Below are positions 42,779-52,173 of a stretch of 64,000 nucleotides of DNA, piece after piece. Under the pieces are notes generated by a model that was not told where the DNA came from, did not search any database, and saw only the letters and a list, made by a program, of their open reading frames with translations. The stretch is from Acidithrix ferrooxidans (GTDB lineage Bacteria > Actinomycetota > Acidimicrobiia > Acidimicrobiales > Acidimicrobiaceae). Positions within the stretch are counted from its first letter, which is position 1; every line of letters begins with the position of its first letter. The stretch spans positions 1-64,000 of the forward strand of contig NZ_JXYS01000026.1 in assembly GCF_000949295.1 (NCBI RefSeq). Direction: 5' to 3'. A program made the translations under genes and the position numbers.

Positions 42779-43837
42779 ATGGATGTTTTTGAAGCTGCAA
42801 AGCTAGTCGTTGGTATCGATACCAAGTCTTTCGAGGAAGCTAAAGCTAGGCAGTTGACCCTTACAAAGCCGCCTTATGCGCTTGGAGCCTTAGAAGATGT
42901 TGCGGCTCAAATTTGTGGAATCGCCTCATTGGTGCCGGCTAGAACTCCCTCTCGTGGAGCCCTGGCTATATTCGCCGGAGATCACGGTGTGCTAGAAGAG
43001 GGGATCTCTCCATGGCCAATGGAAGTGACTGCCCAGATGGTCGGAAACTTCCTAAGCGGAGGAGCCGCTGCCAATGTTCTGGCTAAGCGAACATCGACCA
43101 AGGTCCTAGTTGTCGACGTTGGAGTGGCTCTAGACCTTGTGCCAACAGAGGGTCTCATTATCCAGAAAGTTGCTAAGGGTACCTCCAACCTAGCTAAAGG
43201 TGCTGCTATGACAAGAGAACAAGCAGCCAAAGCAATTCAAGTTGGCTTTGATGTCGCCTGTGACTTAGTTTTAGATGGCCATGACATTCTAATCGCGGGC
43301 GATATGGGAATTGGGAATACAACCCCTTCAGCCGCGATTGTAGCCTTTATGGTCGGTGCCCCCGTGGCATCGGTGACGGGCTATGGTACTGGTATCTCTT
43401 CGGAGTTGTTTGAGAAGAAGGTTGCAATCATTGAGAGCGCAGTTTCTAGGACTGCTAGTTCGATAGATAGAAGTGACGTATTGGGAGTTCTAAGTTCGAT
43501 CGGAGGCTTTGAACATGGCGCAACCGTTGGCTTTATAATCGGGGCTGCATTTTCAAAGGTTCCACTTGTATTAGATGGTGTGATATCAAATTCCTCTGCA
43601 CTTCTTGCTCGTGAGTTGTCTCCTTTATCTCTCCAATATTGTTTTGCCGGTCATGCATCACGAGAAGTTGGAGCCAAGGTGGCTAATTCCGCGCTTGGCA
43701 TGGAGCCTCTTTTGAATTTGGATCTTGCTTTGGGCGAAGGTTCAGGCGCACTCCTTGCGCTAGGACTGATTCAAGGTGCCACAGACCTCTTGGCGGATAT
43801 GGCGACCTTTGATCAAGCCGGAGTTACCGAAAAGTAA
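42779..43837 (+). CDS. cobT: Nicotinate-nucleotide:dimethylbenzimidazole phosphoribosyltransferase
   Basis: Makes alpha-ribazole phosphate, activating the lower ligand of cobalamin. The 352-residue protein has IFAGDHGVLEEGISPWP (about residues 63-79), the VVDVGVA motif, LIAGDMGIGNTTPSAA (about 174-189) and FAGHASREVGAK with the C-terminal LGEGSGALLAL block that contains the catalytic Glu. ATG 42779 is chosen over the TTG just before it. A 14-bp tandem duplication spans its stop codon. No other cobalamin gene lies nearby. Confidence 0.9.
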   Translation: MDVFEAAKLVVGIDTKSFEEAKARQLTLTKPPYALGALEDVAAQICGIASLVPARTPSRGALAIFAGDHGVLEEGISPWPMEVTAQMVGNFLSGGAAANVLAKRTSTKVLVVDVGVALDLVPTEGLIIQKVAKGTSNLAKGAAMTREQAAKAIQVGFDVACDLVLDGHDILIAGDMGIGNTTPSAAIVAFMVGAPVASVTGYGTGISSELFEKKVAIIESAVSRTASSIDRSDVLGVLSSIGGFEHGATVGFIIGAAFSKVPLVLDGVISNSSALLARELSPLSLQYCFAGHASREVGAKVANSALGMEPLLNLDLALGEGSGALLALGLIQGATDLLADMATFDQAGVTEK

Positions 43838-43855
43838 TCTTTGAAAAGTAATCTT
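43828..43855. repeat. 14-bp tandem duplication across the cobT stop
   Basis: GAAAAGTAATCTTT at 43828-43841 and 43842-43855. The TAA stop (43835-43837) lies in the first copy. Confidence 0.9.
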
Positions 43856-43954
43856 TGAGCTTGGAGCGAAGCTATTTCTTGGCAGATCTTTAGGATAGGT
43901 GGATCGATCAAATGGCCGTTACCAATTCATTTATTTGACTAGATTTGGTTAGTC

Positions 43955-44974
43955 TTAGCTAGCAAGCTCAGCTGTAAGTTTTGCGCTGATGAGAGCGTCG
44001 ATTCCATCTAGGAGATTTGGGGAGAGATCGCCCAAGTATCGCGAAACTGGGTTATTGAGAGAGAGTCCTATCTCGGCCGCTTCGTCGCAATATGTCCGTG
44101 CGATCTCGACGCTTTGTTCTAGCGCCCCAGATATTAGAATTTCGCGTCGCGCAAGGGAGAGTTCACCTAAACCAAAGGCACCTTGGCGGTTGGAATCTAG
44201 TAGCCGTCGCAATTTTGAGGATTCGCCTGCGTTTTCTAGGGCAATTATTGTTGGAAGTGTGTAGATTCCTTCAAGTAGATCTTGGCCAGGGGCTTTTCCG
44301 AGTTGGTCGTCAGAGCCTATAATGTCCAATACATCATCTCTTATCTGGTATACCATTCCAAAGAGATATCCGACTCGATCGAGTTTTTTAGCGACATCGT
44401 CCTCCAACCCGGCAGCTAACGCACCGATCTTGCAAGACGTTGCCATCAAAGAGGCGGTTTTCCCCGAGATAGCTGAGAAATATTCCTGTTGGGTCCGATT
44501 GGTTTCAAAGGCCGAGTTAACTTCGAGGATTTGGCCCTCACATAGTCGAGCTAAGGTGTCTGCAAGGAGTTCTGCTATCGATTGGCTAAGTCGAGCTGCG
44601 ATGCCAGCTGCTCTTGCTAGAAGGAAGTCGCCAGCTACGATTGCTATGAGGTTTCCCCACTTTGCATTTACGCTGGTTACATTGCGACGGGTGGTTGCTT
44701 CGTCCATGACGTCGTCATGGTAGAGCGATGCCAAGTGTACTAGTTCAACCGCCACTCCGGCTAAGAGTATCGATTCATTAAGTTCACAACCGCCAGCGAT
44801 CGCGGATGCCATCGCAAGGGTAGGTCGTATTCTTTTGCCACCAGCGTTTATTAGATGGGTGGCTACTTCGGATAGGCGAGGATCATCAGATGCGACAGAT
44901 CGAGCTAGTAAAGCTTCGATTCGATCCATTTGAGCGGGATAGCCTTCTATAGGTATGTCGTAGAGTAAATGCAC
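43955..44974 (-). CDS. Polyprenyl diphosphate synthase
   Basis: A trans-prenyltransferase of 339 residues making a medium or long isoprenoid chain for menaquinone or a related lipid. The first Asp-rich motif DDVMDEA (about residues 90-96, small DDxxD form with Leu-Tyr-His before it) and the second, QIRDDVLDIIG (about 215), are intact, and the GGKRIRPTL lysine/arginine block is at about 50. The small residues before the first motif favour a C30-C40 product over geranylgeranyl diphosphate. A GTG start is used. It is convergent with cobT. Confidence 0.88.
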   Translation of the reverse strand: MHLLYDIPIEGYPAQMDRIEALLARSVASDDPRLSEVATHLINAGGKRIRPTLAMASAIAGGCELNESILLAGVAVELVHLASLYHDDVMDEATTRRNVTSVNAKWGNLIAIVAGDFLLARAAGIAARLSQSIAELLADTLARLCEGQILEVNSAFETNRTQQEYFSAISGKTASLMATSCKIGALAAGLEDDVAKKLDRVGYLFGMVYQIRDDVLDIIGSDDQLGKAPGQDLLEGIYTLPTIIALENAGESSKLRRLLDSNRQGAFGLGELSLARREILISGALEQSVEIARTYCDEAAEIGLSLNNPVSRYLGDLSPNLLDGIDALISAKLTAELAS

Positions 44975-45463
44975 TGTATTCTAGGCTATGTGAAGTTAAC
45001 CATAAAGTAGTAACGTGCGCGAAAAAAAAGCATTTAGTCCATTGTTTTAGTGACGAGATCGGGGTAATACTTCTCGTTGAAATGGATTATCTAGCAAAAG
45101 GTGTGTCAACTTTCACAGCAAAATGTTAGTTGATTGTTAACTGAGCTCTACTCTAGGTCGATAAAAGTTCGATACTTAGGTAGAAGGTGGTTCTCGGCGA
45201 TGGCAAAGCTGTAGGTGCCCGGTGCGAATAGTGCGTTATTGTTGATTCATAGAGGATCTAATTTGGTAATTTGTTTGGCATTTTTAACCCTTTTGAGTCA
45301 GATCGAGGTTTTGATTGAAAAGATCTCCTCGATAGGGAAAGAAAACAGCCAAGTGAGTGTTTCAATACTTACGAATAGTTAATGAACAGGTCTGATATGG
45401 GTTTTAGCGAAATCGAAATTACAATTGATAGTGTTCTATCAGCCCTAGCGGGGAGGCAAAGTC
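44975..45463. other. Intergenic region upstream of clpC
   Basis: 489 bp without a gene, holding promoters for the minus-strand prenyltransferase and for clpC. An imperfect pairing between TCGAGG (45304) and CCTCGA (45328) is visible. No CtsR, HspR or ClgR site is recognised. Confidence 0.35.
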
Positions 45464-47965
45464 TTGTTTGAAAGATTCACAGATAGAGCTAGACGAGTTT
45501 TAGTGCTTGCACAAGAAGAAGCTCGCCTTCTCAATCACAACTTCATTGGAACTGAGCACATCCTATTGGGCTTAATCCACGAGGGCGAAGGAGTGGCCGC
45601 AAAGGCACTCGAGTCCCTTGGGATATCTTTGGATGCTGTTAGATTTAAAGTCGAGGAGCTTATCGGCCCAGCAGCCGGCCCAGCAGCCGGTTCTCCGCCT
45701 TTTACCCCGAGGGCCAAGAAGGTTCTCGAGCTTTCACTTCGTGAGGCACTTCAACTCGGCCATAATTACATTGGCACCGAGCACATGCTTCTGGGATTGG
45801 TTCGAGAGGGCGAAGGTGTAGCCGCTCAGGTTCTAACCTCCCTTGGAGCCGATCTCTCGCGTGTTAGACAACAGGTCATACAGATCCTCTCTGGTTATCA
45901 GAATCGAGAGACCGCTGGAGCTAGCGTGGGCGGACAGACCTCTCAGGGCGAAAATTCAACGGGATCCCCAGTTCTAGATCAATTTGGCCGAAACTTGACG
46001 CAAATGGCTCGCGATAAGGAGTTGGACCCTGTAGTGGGTCGCGATAAAGAGATCGAACGTGTAATGCAGGTCTTATCGCGACGTACAAAAAATAACCCAG
46101 TTCTAATCGGAGAGCCTGGGGTCGGAAAGACTGCCATAGTAGAGGGTCTTGCCCAAAAGATAGTGGCTAACGACGTCCCAGACACTCTTAGAGGCAAGCA
46201 GCTTTACACTTTGGATCTTGGTTCATTGGTAGCAGGTAGCAGATATCGTGGTGACTTTGAAGAGCGTCTGAAGAAGGTTCTAAAAGAGATTAAGACCCGC
46301 AAGGACATCATTCTCTTTATCGACGAACTTCATACCTTGGTAGGTGCTGGTGCTGCAGAGGGGGCTATAGATGCCGCTTCGATTCTCAAGCCTATGCTTG
46401 CGCGTGGTGAGTTGCAGACGATAGGTGCTACAACCCTAGATGAGTATCGTAAGCATCTTGAGAAAGATGCTGCCCTAGAGCGACGTTTTCAGCCCATAAA
46501 GGTGGGAGAACCAGCCCTTGAGCACACCATTGAGATCTTGAAAGGTTTGAGAAATCGCTATGAATCCCATCACAATGTCACTATCACCGATCAAGCGATA
46601 GTAGCAGCTGCAAATTTGGCGGATCGTTATATTGCTGATCGTTTCCTTCCTGATAAGGCTATCGATCTAATCGATGAAGCCGGGAGCCGCCTGCGAATTC
46701 GTCGTATGTCGATGCCACCTGAGCTAAAGATTATCGAGGACGAGATAAATGGTCTAAAGCGTGACAAGGAGGCAGCAATCGAGCGTCAAGCATTTGATGA
46801 CGCCAAGAGGATTGCCCTTCGTGAAAAGGAACGCCAAGAGGCAAAGACTGCGCTAGAGCTTGAATGGAAAGCCTCCGGTCAAGATCTCTTTGACATTGTC
46901 GATGAGGATGTAATAGCTGAAGTTCTTTCCAATTGGACAGGGATTCCGGTCTACAAGCTAACTGAAGCTGAGACAGCCAAGCTTTTGCGTATGGAAGACG
47001 AGTTGCACAAGAGGGTTATAGGCCAAAATGAGGCCATAAAGGCACTTTCTAAGGCGATTCGCAGAACTAGAGCAGGATTGAAGGATCCTAAGCGACCGAG
47101 CGGTTCCTTTATCTTTTTAGGGCCGACAGGCGTTGGAAAGACGGAGCTGGCTAAGACCTTAGCTGACTTTCTCTTTGGTGATCAAGATGCTTTGATTCAA
47201 CTCGATATGAGCGAGTATATGGAAAAGCACACAGTTTCTAGGTTGGTTGGTTCGCCTCCAGGATATGTCGGTTATGACGAGGGTGGTCAATTGACGGAAG
47301 CTGTCAGACGAAAGCCGTTCTCCGTCGTCCTCTTCGATGAGGTAGAAAAGGCTCACCCTGATGTCTTCAATGCTCTTTTGCAGATCTTAGAGGATGGTCG
47401 TCTTACCGATTCGCAAGGGCGAACAGTTGACTTCAAAAATACCGTTTTGATTATGACTTCGAACCTTGGAACTGGCGATCTGCGCAAGTCCAGCGTCGGT
47501 TTTTCTAAATCAAGTGACGATGTGACCTATGAGATGATGAAGCGTCGAGTGAACGATGCTCTCAAGGCTCACTTCAAGCCTGAGTTTTTGAACCGTATTG
47601 ACGACGTGATCGTCTTCCACGAGCTGACACAAGAAGAAGTTACAGAGATCGTTGATCTAATGATCATGCGTGTTCAGTCGCAGCTTGAGGCGATGGGAAT
47701 TGGATTGGTCCTTACCCTTAGCGCGAAGGAATATGTGGGAAAGAAGGGTTACGATCCAGCACTTGGTGCCAGACCGTTGCGAAGAGCGCTCCAGAGGTTG
47801 ATCGAAGATCCGCTATCTGAGAAGCTCCTTTGGAAGGAGTTCAACGCCGGCGATACTGCAGTTGTGGATGTCGAAGGTGATGAGTTGGTCTTTAGGAGAG
47901 TTGAGGGTCTACAACCGCCAGAGATCGAGCTAGCTGAAACTGGTTCTGGACAAGAACAGCAATAG
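45464..47965 (+). CDS. clpC: ATP-dependent Clp protease ATPase subunit ClpC
   Basis: AAA+ unfoldase that feeds ClpP. The 833-residue protein has two N-terminal Clp repeats (about 4-65, 80-140), AAA-1 with Walker [10 protein letters not shown] (about 218) and [15 protein letters not shown], a UVR coiled middle segment (about 430-470), and AAA-2 with GPTGVGKTE (about 556). The TTG start has GGGAGG upstream. A 12-bp duplication (45665-45688) adds a Gly-Pro-Ala-Ala repeat between the N-domain halves, which looks recent. The usual order with radA and disA is kept, but lysS is not adjacent. Confidence 0.95.
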   Translation: MFERFTDRARRVLVLAQEEARLLNHNFIGTEHILLGLIHEGEGVAAKALESLGISLDAVRFKVEELIGPAAGPAAGSPPFTPRAKKVLELSLREALQLGHNYIGTEHMLLGLVREGEGVAAQVLTSLGADLSRVRQQVIQILSGYQNRETAGASVGGQTSQGENSTGSPVLDQFGRNLTQMARDKELDPVVGRDKEIERVMQVLSRRTKNNPVLIGEPGVGKTAIVEGLAQKIVANDVPDTLRGKQLYTLDLGSLVAGSRYRGDFEERLKKVLKEIKTRKDIILFIDELHTLVGAGAAEGAIDAASILKPMLARGELQTIGATTLDEYRKHLEKDAALERRFQPIKVGEPALEHTIEILKGLRNRYESHHNVTITDQAIVAAANLADRYIADRFLPDKAIDLIDEAGSRLRIRRMSMPPELKIIEDEINGLKRDKEAAIERQAFDDAKRIALREKERQEAKTALELEWKASGQDLFDIVDEDVIAEVLSNWTGIPVYKLTEAETAKLLRMEDELHKRVIGQNEAIKALSKAIRRTRAGLKDPKRPSGSFIFLGPTGVGKTELAKTLADFLFGDQDALIQLDMSEYMEKHTVSRLVGSPPGYVGYDEGGQLTEAVRRKPFSVVLFDEVEKAHPDVFNALLQILEDGRLTDSQGRTVDFKNTVLIMTSNLGTGDLRKSSVGFSKSSDDVTYEMMKRRVNDALKAHFKPEFLNRIDDVIVFHELTQEEVTEIVDLMIMRVQSQLEAMGIGLVLTLSAKEYVGKKGYDPALGARPLRRALQRLIEDPLSEKLLWKEFNAGDTAVVDVEGDELVFRRVEGLQPPEIELAETGSGQEQQ

Positions 47966-48095
47966 ATCATAGGTATTATTTAGGAACCGCTGAAATTGGC
48001 ATCTTTATAGTTTGCATGGATCTTCAGATAAATCTTTGAGACCAAAAGATGAATTAGGATCTAAATTTTTGTCAGGTTTTCAATATGTTTAGATT

Positions 48096-48134
48096 GCTTC
48101 CCCTCTCACATCTGTGAGAGGGGAAGCTTTCTTT
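48096..48134 (+). terminator. Terminator after clpC
   Basis: A 14-bp perfect stem (48096-48109 with 48114-48127), loop ATCT, followed by TTTCTTT. Confidence 0.93.
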
Positions 48135-48219
48135 AAGATCTCTTTTGTAACTTCTTGAGAGTGAAAGGTCGCATTGGTTTTGGCCATTGGGTTACAACAA
48201 GCTGATAGCGTCTAAGGCA

Positions 48220-49587
48220 ATGAAAGCTAATTCGAAAAACTCTCCCAAGTATGCATGTGGCGATTGCGGATCAGGATATGCGACTTGGCTTGGACAGTGC
48301 GGGGTCTGTGGGGGATGGAATACCATAGCACCCATAGTGCGGCCAAATAACATAAGTGGAGCCGACAAAAGAGTTTCGGTTGCTCCGAGTGTTCTTTCCC
48401 AGGTTGCAAATGGTCCGAGTGTTCGGATCTCTAGCGGACTGAGTGAATTTGATCGAGCGCTCTCTGGTGGAATTGTCATGGGTTCGACGACCTTAATCGG
48501 TGGCGAACCAGGAATCGGTAAGTCGACTTTGGCCCTAGTGGTTGCCAATTCAATTGGTAATGCTAATTTTCGAGTACTTTATGTAAGCGGTGAAGAGTCT
48601 GGCGCTCAAGTGGCAGGTCGTGCGAGCCGCATGGGCCTTGATTCAGGGGCAGTTGACTTTTTGCATGCCGTAGAGCTACAGGAGATTTTAGGGGTAGTCG
48701 CTAACTACGATCTGCTCATAGTGGACTCCATACAAGCTATTTACGACGGCGAGAATACAGGAATGGTTGGTTCGGTAAATCAGGTCCGCCACTGTGCGAC
48801 AACCCTAAATGAGCTTGCCAAGGCGAATGGGATATGTGTTTTGATTCTTGGCCACGTAACAAAGGATGGCTCGATAGCAGGTCCTAAGTTGCTTGAGCAT
48901 CTGGTAGATGCCGTTTTCGTCCTTGAAGGTGAGAGAAGTGGGCAAGATCGCTCGATTCGTTGCGTGAAGAATCGCTTTGGTCGCGTCTCTGAGGTCGGTT
49001 ATTTCAAGATGGTCAACCAGGGCCTTGTGGATGAGCCTGATCCTTCAGTAGCACAGCTTCAAGACAGACTAGAGGGTGCTAGCGGTTCTGTGATTAGTGC
49101 CATTCGAGATGGTCTTAGGGTGAGGTTGGTTGAAATCCAAGCCTTAGTTGTCCTCAATTCGCGTGAGATCCCAAAGCGAGCTTTTCTGGGTCTCAGTGGC
49201 CAACGATGCCAGGTGATAGTAGGTTTGATTGAACATTTCGCAAAGATTCGTCTCGACAAGTTCGATATCTTTGTTTCACTTACCGGAGGCGTTGTCTCGG
49301 ACGATCCCGGATTGGACCTTGGCATAGCAACTGCCATTGTTTCGGGAGTTTTAGGTCTTGCACTACCCCAAAATGTTGGAGTATTGGGTGAATTGGGGTT
49401 GACGGGTGAAGTTCGGCGGGTGAGCGGCGACGCCGAGCGTATTACAGAACTACAGCGCCACGGCTTTGATCGATCGATAGTGCCGAGACTCGCTGAGGCG
49501 AGCCGTGGGGCAAGATCTGTAACAACCCTGAATGAAGCCTTAGCGTCGCTCTCTCTAATCAAGAATAAAAGCTCCACAAACCATTAG
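48220..49587 (+). CDS. radA: DNA repair protein RadA
   Basis: A hexameric helicase that helps process recombination intermediates. The 455-residue protein has an N-terminal zinc finger (CGDCGSGYATWLGQCGVCGG), a RecA-like ATPase with Walker A GGEPGIGKST (about residue 95), the family motif KNRFGRVSEVG (about 252) and a C-terminal Lon-like domain (GGVVSDDPGLDLGIATAIVSG). The frame is open from TTG 48187; ATG 48220 gives the usual short leader before the zinc finger. Followed by disA after 5-11 bp. Confidence 0.92.
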   Translation: MKANSKNSPKYACGDCGSGYATWLGQCGVCGGWNTIAPIVRPNNISGADKRVSVAPSVLSQVANGPSVRISSGLSEFDRALSGGIVMGSTTLIGGEPGIGKSTLALVVANSIGNANFRVLYVSGEESGAQVAGRASRMGLDSGAVDFLHAVELQEILGVVANYDLLIVDSIQAIYDGENTGMVGSVNQVRHCATTLNELAKANGICVLILGHVTKDGSIAGPKLLEHLVDAVFVLEGERSGQDRSIRCVKNRFGRVSEVGYFKMVNQGLVDEPDPSVAQLQDRLEGASGSVISAIRDGLRVRLVEIQALVVLNSREIPKRAFLGLSGQRCQVIVGLIEHFAKIRLDKFDIFVSLTGGVVSDDPGLDLGIATAIVSGVLGLALPQNVGVLGELGLTGEVRRVSGDAERITELQRHGFDRSIVPRLAEASRGARSVTTLNEALASLSLIKNKSSTNH

Positions 49588-49598
49588 AATACTTGTAC

Positions 49599-50693
49599 AT
49601 GTTTTCTAAGACGGGGCCCGAAATATCATCTACGCTGGCACTTGTATCGCCAGGTGCTCCTCTTCGTGATGGTTTGGATAGAATTCTGCAAGCCCGCATG
49701 GGAGCTTTGGTCGTCGTTGGAGATAGCGCTGACGTTCTTTCGATTTGTACGGGCGGATTTCTCTTAGACACCGAGTATTCCCCTCAGCGTCTCTATGAGC
49801 TTGCCAAGATGGACGGAGCCATAATTTTATCGGGGGATGCGCGCCGTATCGCTCGGGCCAATGTCCATTTGATGCCGGATCCAAAGGTTGTAACCTCTGA
49901 GACAGGAACGCGCCACCGCACAGCTGAAAGAGTCGCTAGAAGCCTTTCAATCCCGGTATTATCCGTCTCAGAGGAGCAGTCGGTAATAACAGCATATCGT
50001 GGTGATAAGCGCCATTCTCTGGCCTCAATAGGGGCTCTGCTCTCGAAATCGAATCAAGCACTAGCAACCTTGGAACGCTATGGACAACGCCTAGATGAGG
50101 TATTGGCACGACTGGATCAATCGGAATATACCAACCAAGTTCATTTTCGAGATGTGGTCCTTGTCTTACAAAGGTACGAGATGGTTCGACGGATTGCAGA
50201 GGAGATTGAGACATCCCTCGTCGAGCTTGGTGTCGATGGGCGCTTAGTCTCGCTCCAACTCAATGAACTTTCAAGTGGTTTTGAGCTTAACTATCGGGCG
50301 GTTATCGAAGACTATATGGGTGCTTGTTCTACTACTGAGGCCGATATGGTAATAGAGTTTTTGGGATCAATGGAGACCGACGATCTCTTGATTCTTGAAA
50401 AGGTAGCCAAAGGCCTTCTTGGGATATCGCTGTGCGCAAAGGTCTGGGGTAACTTCGATCGTCGCGACCACAGGCTCGAAGAGAGCCAGGTCTCGGGACG
50501 AGGAATGAGAGTTATGGCAAAAGCCCAAGAGCTACCCGTTTCGGTTCGATATGCCATTTTAGATGGCTTTCCCGCCGGGAGAAGTCTTGCTGAAGCCTCG
50601 GTTGAAGATTTGGTAGAGATACCAGGAGTTAGTCAGATCTGGGCTAGAGCTGTGGTCGACATCTTTGCTGGCGAGGACCCCAAAGTCCATTAG
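49599..50693 (+). CDS. disA: DNA integrity scanning diadenylate cyclase
   Basis: Makes cyclic di-AMP and scans DNA structure. The 364-residue protein contains the DAC domain signatures ELAKMDGAIILS (Asp-Gly-Ala) and GTRHRTAERVA (Arg-His-Arg), a central helical spine and a C-terminal helix-hairpin-helix domain (EDLVEIPGVSQIWARAVVDIF). ATG 49599 is used; TTG 49593 would add two residues. The radA-disA order is conserved and fits a DNA-damage checkpoint. A 16-bp duplication spans the stop codon. Confidence 0.93.
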   Translation: MFSKTGPEISSTLALVSPGAPLRDGLDRILQARMGALVVVGDSADVLSICTGGFLLDTEYSPQRLYELAKMDGAIILSGDARRIARANVHLMPDPKVVTSETGTRHRTAERVARSLSIPVLSVSEEQSVITAYRGDKRHSLASIGALLSKSNQALATLERYGQRLDEVLARLDQSEYTNQVHFRDVVLVLQRYEMVRRIAEEIETSLVELGVDGRLVSLQLNELSSGFELNYRAVIEDYMGACSTTEADMVIEFLGSMETDDLLILEKVAKGLLGISLCAKVWGNFDRRDHRLEESQVSGRGMRVMAKAQELPVSVRYAILDGFPAGRSLAEASVEDLVEIPGVSQIWARAVVDIFAGEDPKVH

Positions 50694-50713
50694 CAATAAA
50701 GTCCATTAGCGAT
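50682..50713. repeat. 16-bp tandem duplication across the disA stop
   Basis: AAAGTCCATTAGCAAT at 50682-50697, followed at 50698-50713 by the same unit with one change (AAAGTCCATTAGCGAT). The TAG stop (50691-50693) lies in the first copy. Confidence 0.9.
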
Positions 50714-50727
50714 TTACTTTCAGGGAG

Positions 50728-52173
50728 CTAGAGGTCATTGGCCCCGACCGTTGCATGAAGGCGTTGTGCTGCTTTTTGGCCTGACTCAATGCAAGACGGA
50801 AGACCGACGCCGTCGTATGCAGCTCCACAAATTTCGATAGCTCCGACTTTGGAAAGCTCTTCTCTCGCTGAGGCGACTAGCTGGGAGTGAAAAGGACGAT
50901 ATTGCGCAAGTGCATCCTTCCACCTAAAGACGACCGATTCTATCGGTGCAACTGTGGCACCTAAGACCTCCCCAACTTCTTGGCTGACAGCTCTAGTGAG
51001 ATCTTCATCGCTCATCGATTCGAACCTAGTATCTCGGTGGCGTCCAATCGAGACCTTTAGTATCTCAAGGCCTGAATTATCGAGGTGGCTCCACTTTCGA
51101 CTTGCAAATGTGATTGCCGTGATGAGCCTATTGTTTATCTTGGGAACTAGGACGCCACTTCCTTTGAGAGGGGCTTTGAAGCTTCCCTTCTTGTAGGCCA
51201 ATAGGACGATTCCCACTTGTGAGTAGTCGATTCTCCCAATTAGTTCTGCGACCGCTTGAGATACTCCACCAAGAAGTGTGGTGGCTTGAGGGGCTGGCAG
51301 CGCAAGGATTAGAGCATCGGCGCTCAACTCTTGTGCTATCTCTGAGTCGTTCTCGGTTGCAATTGCCGTTGATTTGGTTCTAACGTGAAATTTAATGCCA
51401 TCGCTAGCCAGAGCTATAGCTTGAGTAGACGTCATTATGGTCGCTCCCTCTTTGAGAAGATGGGCGACACCTCCTTGAACTAAAGTTTCAAGGCCGCCTC
51501 CAAATGATGCGAAGGGTATCTCACTCTTTGTCCCATCGGCCGAAGGTTTAGGCGGTGCGATCTTTATTAGCGATTTTGCTAGCGAACGTCCACTTTGGCT
51601 GTTATAAGACTTTAAAAATGCAGGCGCTACTGAGGCGAGTCCCAAATACTTGGTGGAGCCGGCGTTGATCCCACCCACCATGGGGTCGACCAATAGTTCG
51701 TCAACTTCGTGGCCAAAGCGAGCACGGATTAGATGAGATATTGTGGCGTCATCACCGATCTTTGTCTTAGGGAGTACAAAGTCCAACCCTGCGCGAAGTC
51801 GACCTTTTAAGCTGAGCATCGATGCGCTACCCAGAAAGGCCCTGATATCGACTGGAACACCCAACATGATGCCCGAGGGCACATCATGAAGACGCCCTTT
51901 GGCGAAGATGGTTGCTGAGAAAGTGCTGGGTCGAACGACTTGATCGAGGATATTAAGTTTCTTGGCGAGGTCGATTCCGGCCTGGCTTCGGGTGAGGAAA
52001 GAATCGGGGCCAACGTCGATGGAAATGCCCGCGATCATCTTTGATCGGATCTTTCCACCACAGCGATCTTGAGCCTCTATTAGGGTAATTTTGGTAGGGT
52101 CGACTCCCAAAGAGATTAGCTCTATCGATGCTGCTATGCCGGTGATTCCGGCGCCAACTACAAGGTAGTTCAC
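50728..52173 (-). CDS. hemY: Coproporphyrinogen III oxidase (HemY/CgoX)
   Basis: A flavoprotein of 481 residues with an N-terminal FAD site (YLVVGAGITGIAASIEL, then LIEAQDRCGGKIRSK). VDIRAFLGSASML and the C-terminal ICGAAYDGVGLPSCIESG second FAD contact are also seen. Because hemQ is present, the substrate is probably coproporphyrinogen III as shown for monoderm bacteria, rather than protoporphyrinogen IX. Its ATG overlaps the hemE stop by four bases (ATGA). It is convergent with disA. Confidence 0.9.
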   Translation of the reverse strand: MNYLVVGAGITGIAASIELISLGVDPTKITLIEAQDRCGGKIRSKMIAGISIDVGPDSFLTRSQAGIDLAKKLNILDQVVRPSTFSATIFAKGRLHDVPSGIMLGVPVDIRAFLGSASMLSLKGRLRAGLDFVLPKTKIGDDATISHLIRARFGHEVDELLVDPMVGGINAGSTKYLGLASVAPAFLKSYNSQSGRSLAKSLIKIAPPKPSADGTKSEIPFASFGGGLETLVQGGVAHLLKEGATIMTSTQAIALASDGIKFHVRTKSTAIATENDSEIAQELSADALILALPAPQATTLLGGVSQAVAELIGRIDYSQVGIVLLAYKKGSFKAPLKGSGVLVPKINNRLITAITFASRKWSHLDNSGLEILKVSIGRHRDTRFESMSDEDLTRAVSQEVGEVLGATVAPIESVVFRWKDALAQYRPFHSQLVASAREELSKVGAIEICGAAYDGVGLPSCIESGQKAAQRLHATVGANDL

